Below, piece after piece: positions 61,110 through 64,000 of a stretch of 64,000 nt of DNA. Both the position numbers and the translations under genes were made by a program. The number at the start of each line of letters is the position of its first letter. Positions within the stretch are counted from its first letter, which is position 1. Source of the stretch: Tractidigestivibacter scatoligenes (GTDB taxonomy: Bacteria; Actinomycetota; Coriobacteriia; Coriobacteriales; Atopobiaceae); NCBI RefSeq assembly GCF_001494635.1, contig NZ_LOJF01000001.1, forward strand, positions 248,001 through 312,000, given 5' to 3'. The notes beneath the pieces were generated by a model. It was not told the DNA's origin. It worked only from the letters and a program-made list of their open reading frames with translations, and made no database searches.

Positions 61110-61589
61110 ATGGATAACAGCAAGGAAATCACTCTTACCGCCGAAGGCCGCCAGAAGCTTGTTGACGAGCTTGCGTACCGCGAGGGCGAGCTTCGCGACG
61201 AGATCGTTGAGCGCCTGAAGGAGGCTCGTTCCTTCGGTGACCTCTCGGAGAACTCCGAGTACGATGCCGCCAAGGAGGAGCAGTCCCAGAACGAGTCGAA
61301 GATTGCCGAGATTCGCCAGACGCTCTCCGTGGCCAGGGTCGTTGCGGATGCGCAGCACGGTGGCATTAGGGTCTCCATTGGCACCACCGTCGAGCTTGAG
61401 GACGAGCGCGGCAAGAAGACCAAGTTCACTATCGTTGGCACTACCGAGACCAACTCGCTCGAGCACAAGATTTCGAACGAGTCCCCCGCGGGCCAGGCAC
61501 TTATCGGCTGCGGCAAGGGTGACCAGGTGGAGTTCACCACGCCCGCCGGCAAGACCAAGAGCTACACGATCGTGAACATTACTCGCTAA
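61110..61589 (+). CDS. greA: transcription elongation factor GreA
   Basis: A protein of 159 aa with an N-terminal coiled coil (ARSFGDLSENSEYDAAKEEQ carries the acidic tip residues) and a C-terminal FKBP-like domain ending SPAGQALIGCGKGDQVEF. It stimulates cleavage of backtracked RNA in RNA polymerase. It lies 51 bp after tatA, followed by the repeat and terminator array. Confidence 0.96.
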   Translation: MDNSKEITLTAEGRQKLVDELAYREGELRDEIVERLKEARSFGDLSENSEYDAAKEEQSQNESKIAEIRQTLSVARVVADAQHGGIRVSIGTTVELEDERGKKTKFTIVGTTETNSLEHKISNESPAGQALIGCGKGDQVEFTTPAGKTKSYTIVNITR

Positions 61590-61596
61590 CCTCCGT

Positions 61597-61625
61597 GAGA
61601 CAAAGGGACAGTCCCTTTGTCTCAT
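61597..61625. repeat. 29-bp palindromic repeat, copy 3
   Basis: Identical to the copy at 21918. It lies 7 bp after the greA stop. Confidence 0.92.
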
Positions 61626-61648
61626 CCCGCGAGCACAGAGCGACTTGG

Positions 61649-61672
61649 GCCCCTCCCCGGAGGGGCCTTTTC
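61649..61672 (+). terminator. rho-independent terminator between two palindrome copies
   Basis: A perfect 9-bp stem (GGCCCCTCC with GGAGGGGCC), CC loop, then TTTT. It ends the greA transcript. Confidence 0.88.
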
Positions 61673-61674
61673 GT

Positions 61675-61703
61675 GAGACAAAGGGACTGTCCCTTTGTCT
61701 CAT
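61675..61703. repeat. 29-bp palindromic repeat, copy 4
   Basis: Same repeat with the central base changed to T, which equals the inverted orientation. Only 49 bp separate it from copy 3, and the terminator lies between them. Confidence 0.92.
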
Positions 61704-61810
61704 CCGTCAAAACGCTACAGTACAATGGTTTGCGCTATGGCCGCTAAACGCCGGCCAGGCACGAGAAGGCAATGCGCACCGACGGGCGCGCGCGAGTACG
61801 AGGAGCAGCA

Positions 61811-64000
61811 ATGGCCGACCAGTCCAAGATGGGCGAGAACAACACCAATGACGAGAGAGCCCAGCGCCGCGCTCGTCGTCAGGCACTCATCGATGCGGGC
61901 GTGAACCCCTATCCCATTGCAAGCGAGGTCACGGCCCATGCAGCCCAACTCGAGAAGGACTACGCAAGCCTCCCCGAGGGCGAGGACACCCAAGACGTTG
62001 TCTCTGTTGCCGGTCGCATCCGCGCGCTCCGCCGTCAGGGCAAGGTGGCCTTTATCGTCCTCGAGGACGTCACCGGCCAGATTCAGCTCTTCTGCCGCGT
62101 GAATGACCTCGGCGAGGAGGGCTGGGCGCTTCTCCGCCAGCTTGACCTCGGTGACATCGTTAACGCCACTGGCCGCGTACTACGCACCCGTCGCGGCCAG
62201 CTTTCCATTGCGCCTACCAAGGTCGTGCTGCTCTCCAAGTCCCTGCGCCCACTGCCCGAGAAGTTCCACGGTCTCACCGACCGCGAGGTTCGCTACCGCC
62301 AGCGTTACGTCGACCTCATCATGAACCCCGAGGTCCGCGACGTGTTCCGCAAGCGCAGCGCCATCATCAGCCTGATTCGCCGCTACATGGAGGCCGACGG
62401 CTACATGGAGGTCGAGACCCCCATGATGCACGCCATTCTCGGCGGCGCCAACGCGAAGCCCTTCGTCACGCACTTCAACGCTCTTGACCGTGACTTCTAC
62501 CTGCGCATTGCCACCGAGCTGCCGCTCAAGCGCCTCATTGTGGGCGGTATGGAGCGCGTGTTTGAGATTGGCCGCCAGTTCCGCAACGAGGGCATGGACC
62601 TCACGCACAACCCCGAGTTCACCTCGATGGAGGCGTACTGCGCCTATTCCGACCTCGACGGCATGAAGCGCCTCACCGAGGGCCTCTTCAAGGCCATCGC
62701 ACGCGAGGTCTGTGGCTGCGAGGAGGGCCATGAGGTCATCTCGTACCAGGGTCAGCAGGTGGACATGAGCGGCACCTGGCGCTCCGTGCCCCTCTCGGAG
62801 GTCGCCTCGCAGGTGGTGGGCGAGCACGTGGACATGGACACGCCCATCGAGCACCTGCGCGAGCTCTGCCGCGCCAACGGCATCGAGGCCGAGGACGGCT
62901 GGGGCGCCGGCAAGCTCCTCTTCGAGCTCTACGACGAGCTGGGCGAGTCCACGCTGGTAGACCCCACGTTTGTCTGCGACTACCCCGAGGAGGTCAGCCC
63001 GCTGGCCAAGCGCAAGGCCGACGACCCGCGTCTCACGGACCGCTTCGAGCTCGTAATCTGCGGCCACGAGTACGCCAACGCCTTCTCCGAGCTCAACGAC
63101 CCCGTCGACCAGGCCGGCCGCTTTGCGGAGCAGGTTGCGGCAAAGGGCATGGGCGACGACGAGGCCATGGGCTACGACTACGACTACGTGCGCGCGCTCG
63201 AGTACGGCATGCCTCCCGCGGGCGGAATTGGCTACGGCATCGACCGCATGATCATGCTCTTCTGCGACCAGCCCGCCATTCGCGACGTGCTGCTCTTCCC
63301 GCAGATGAAGCCCGAGGTTGTCACTCGTGCGGACATTGCCTCGCAGCTCCCCGAGAAGACCGACAACGCCGCTGCGTCCGTGGACGTAATCGCGGACGAC
63401 GCCGAGAATGGCGCTGCCAACGAGGCCGCACGCGACGCCTCGGCGCCTGCCCTCTCGACCGGCCTCACGCGCGACCAGGCGTTCGCCCTGCTCGAGCGCT
63501 ACAACAAGGATCCTTTCCACATCCAGCACGCCGAGACCCTCGAGGGCCTCATGCGCTATTACGCCGAGAAGTACGATCCGGCAAACGTCGATTTCTGGGG
63601 CCAGGTGGGGCTTCTCCACGACCTTGACTGGGAGGAGTTCCAGGACCCGATCAATCACACGGTGAAGGCCGGCGAGCTCATCGAGGCCGAGGGCGGAACG
63701 CCCGAGTTGGTGCACGCCATCCAGACGCATAACTCCGACAACAACCCCGAGCTTCCCCAGCCCGAGTCCAAGATGGAGCGCGTGCTCTATGCCGCCGACG
63801 AGCTCAGTGGCCTCATCCAGGCCGCCATTCTCATGCGCCCCAGCAAGTCGGTCATGGACCTCGAAGTCAAGTCGCTCAAGAAGAAGTTCAAGGACAAGCG
63901 CTTTGCCGCAGGCTGCAGCCGCGACGTCATCCGACACGGCGCCGAGCTCAACGACATGGAGCTCGATGACCTGTTCGCGAGCATGATCGAGGCCATGCGC
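61811..64000 (+). CDS. lysS: lysyl-tRNA synthetase (class II) fused to an HD domain, cut by the window end
   Basis: The frame runs 730 codons to the last base without a stop. The OB-fold anticodon domain (about 50-160) and the class II core follow the LysS pattern: motif 2 FRNEGMDLTHNPEFTSME and motif 3 GIGYGIDRMIML near residues 475-487. After a linker of about 50 residues rich in Asp and Ala, an HD-type domain starts near residue 555 (HIQHAETLEGLMRYYAEKYD) and has HD in LLHDLDWEEF (His603-Asp604) plus later His and Asp residues. It may hydrolyse a nucleotide or phosphate. AGGAG precedes the ATG. Confidence 0.93.
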   Translation, partial: MADQSKMGENNTNDERAQRRARRQALIDAGVNPYPIASEVTAHAAQLEKDYASLPEGEDTQDVVSVAGRIRALRRQGKVAFIVLEDVTGQIQLFCRVNDLGEEGWALLRQLDLGDIVNATGRVLRTRRGQLSIAPTKVVLLSKSLRPLPEKFHGLTDREVRYRQRYVDLIMNPEVRDVFRKRSAIISLIRRYMEADGYMEVETPMMHAILGGANAKPFVTHFNALDRDFYLRIATELPLKRLIVGGMERVFEIGRQFRNEGMDLTHNPEFTSMEAYCAYSDLDGMKRLTEGLFKAIAREVCGCEEGHEVISYQGQQVDMSGTWRSVPLSEVASQVVGEHVDMDTPIEHLRELCRANGIEAEDGWGAGKLLFELYDELGESTLVDPTFVCDYPEEVSPLAKRKADDPRLTDRFELVICGHEYANAFSELNDPVDQAGRFAEQVAAKGMGDDEAMGYDYDYVRALEYGMPPAGGIGYGIDRMIMLFCDQPAIRDVLLFPQMKPEVVTRADIASQLPEKTDNAAASVDVIADDAENGAANEAARDASAPALSTGLTRDQAFALLERYNKDPFHIQHAETLEGLMRYYAEKYDPANVDFWGQVGLLHDLDWEEFQDPINHTVKAGELIEAEGGTPELVHAIQTHNSDNNPELPQPESKMERVLYAADELSGLIQAAILMRPSKSVMDLEVKSLKKKFKDKRFAAGCSRDVIRHGAELNDMELDDLFASMIEAMR

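Overview
The window is a gene-dense, high-GC chromosomal segment with no sign of plasmid, prophage, CRISPR or intact insertion sequences. Gene content points to Actinomycetota, class Coriobacteriia, most likely an Olsenella/Atopobium-like anaerobe (inference). The pointers are a lysyl-tRNA synthetase carrying a C-terminal HD domain, a Firmicutes-like GlgC/GlgD glycogen operon, Veg next to ispE, rubrerythrin, and a MurE without the diaminopimelate signature. Most genes have good Shine-Dalgarno sequences, many starts overlap the preceding stop, and five tRNA genes (Asp, Leu, Glu, Val, Pro) all encode their CCA ends.

Layout. 0-6.8 kb: tRNA-Asp, HAD phosphatase, Rrf2 regulator, MutY-like glycosylase, rubrerythrin, DUF975 membrane protein, O-acetylhomoserine sulfhydrylase, a palindrome cluster and endonuclease III. 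7-18.9 kb: a six-gene glycogen operon (glgB, glgP, glgC, glgD, glgA and a GH13-GH77 fusion). 19.1-21.9 kb: a phosphocholine module (LicC-LicA fusion plus LicB-like transporter). 22.1-29.9 kb: mfd, an SGNH hydrolase-MazG fusion, a DivIC-like protein, Ppx/GppA and tRNA-Leu. 30-33 kb: a GntR/UTRA regulator fused to the N-terminal half of transketolase, the separate C-terminal half, and an orphan PTS IIB. 33.2-35.3 kb: tRNA-Glu and two linked helical-repeat proteins. 35.7-39.2 kb: CstA and a frameshifted iron alcohol dehydrogenase. 39.5-42.2 kb: deoC-deoB-deoD. 42.3-49 kb, minus strand: an APC permease, a class III aminotransferase resembling phospho-lyases, an APH-fold kinase, a PII-like protein and a GntR regulator, followed by murE. 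49.2-64 kb: SDR, tRNA-Val, rph-rdgB, nagB, an M24 peptidase, veg-ispE, tRNA-Pro, an MGMT-like protein, DUF454, Cof-type HAD, NUDIX, alpha-amylase, a spermidine synthase-like protein, a TatA with a zinc ribbon, greA and lysS-HD, which runs off the window.

The genes read as the physiology of a fermentative, saccharolytic anaerobe. It stores and remobilises glucan (glg operon, amylase, amino-sugar deaminase), recovers pentose from nucleosides (deo genes feeding the non-oxidative pentose phosphate pathway, where transketolase acts), scavenges amino compounds (CstA, APC permease operon) and protects itself from oxygen (rubrerythrin, MutY, Nth). The most unusual content is domain fusion: GntR-transketolase, SGNH-MazG, TatA-zinc ribbon, GlgB with a histone H1-like tail, LicC-LicA, GH13-GH77 and LysS-HD. 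Several families of palindromic intergenic repeats also stand out, including four copies of a 29-bp palindrome.
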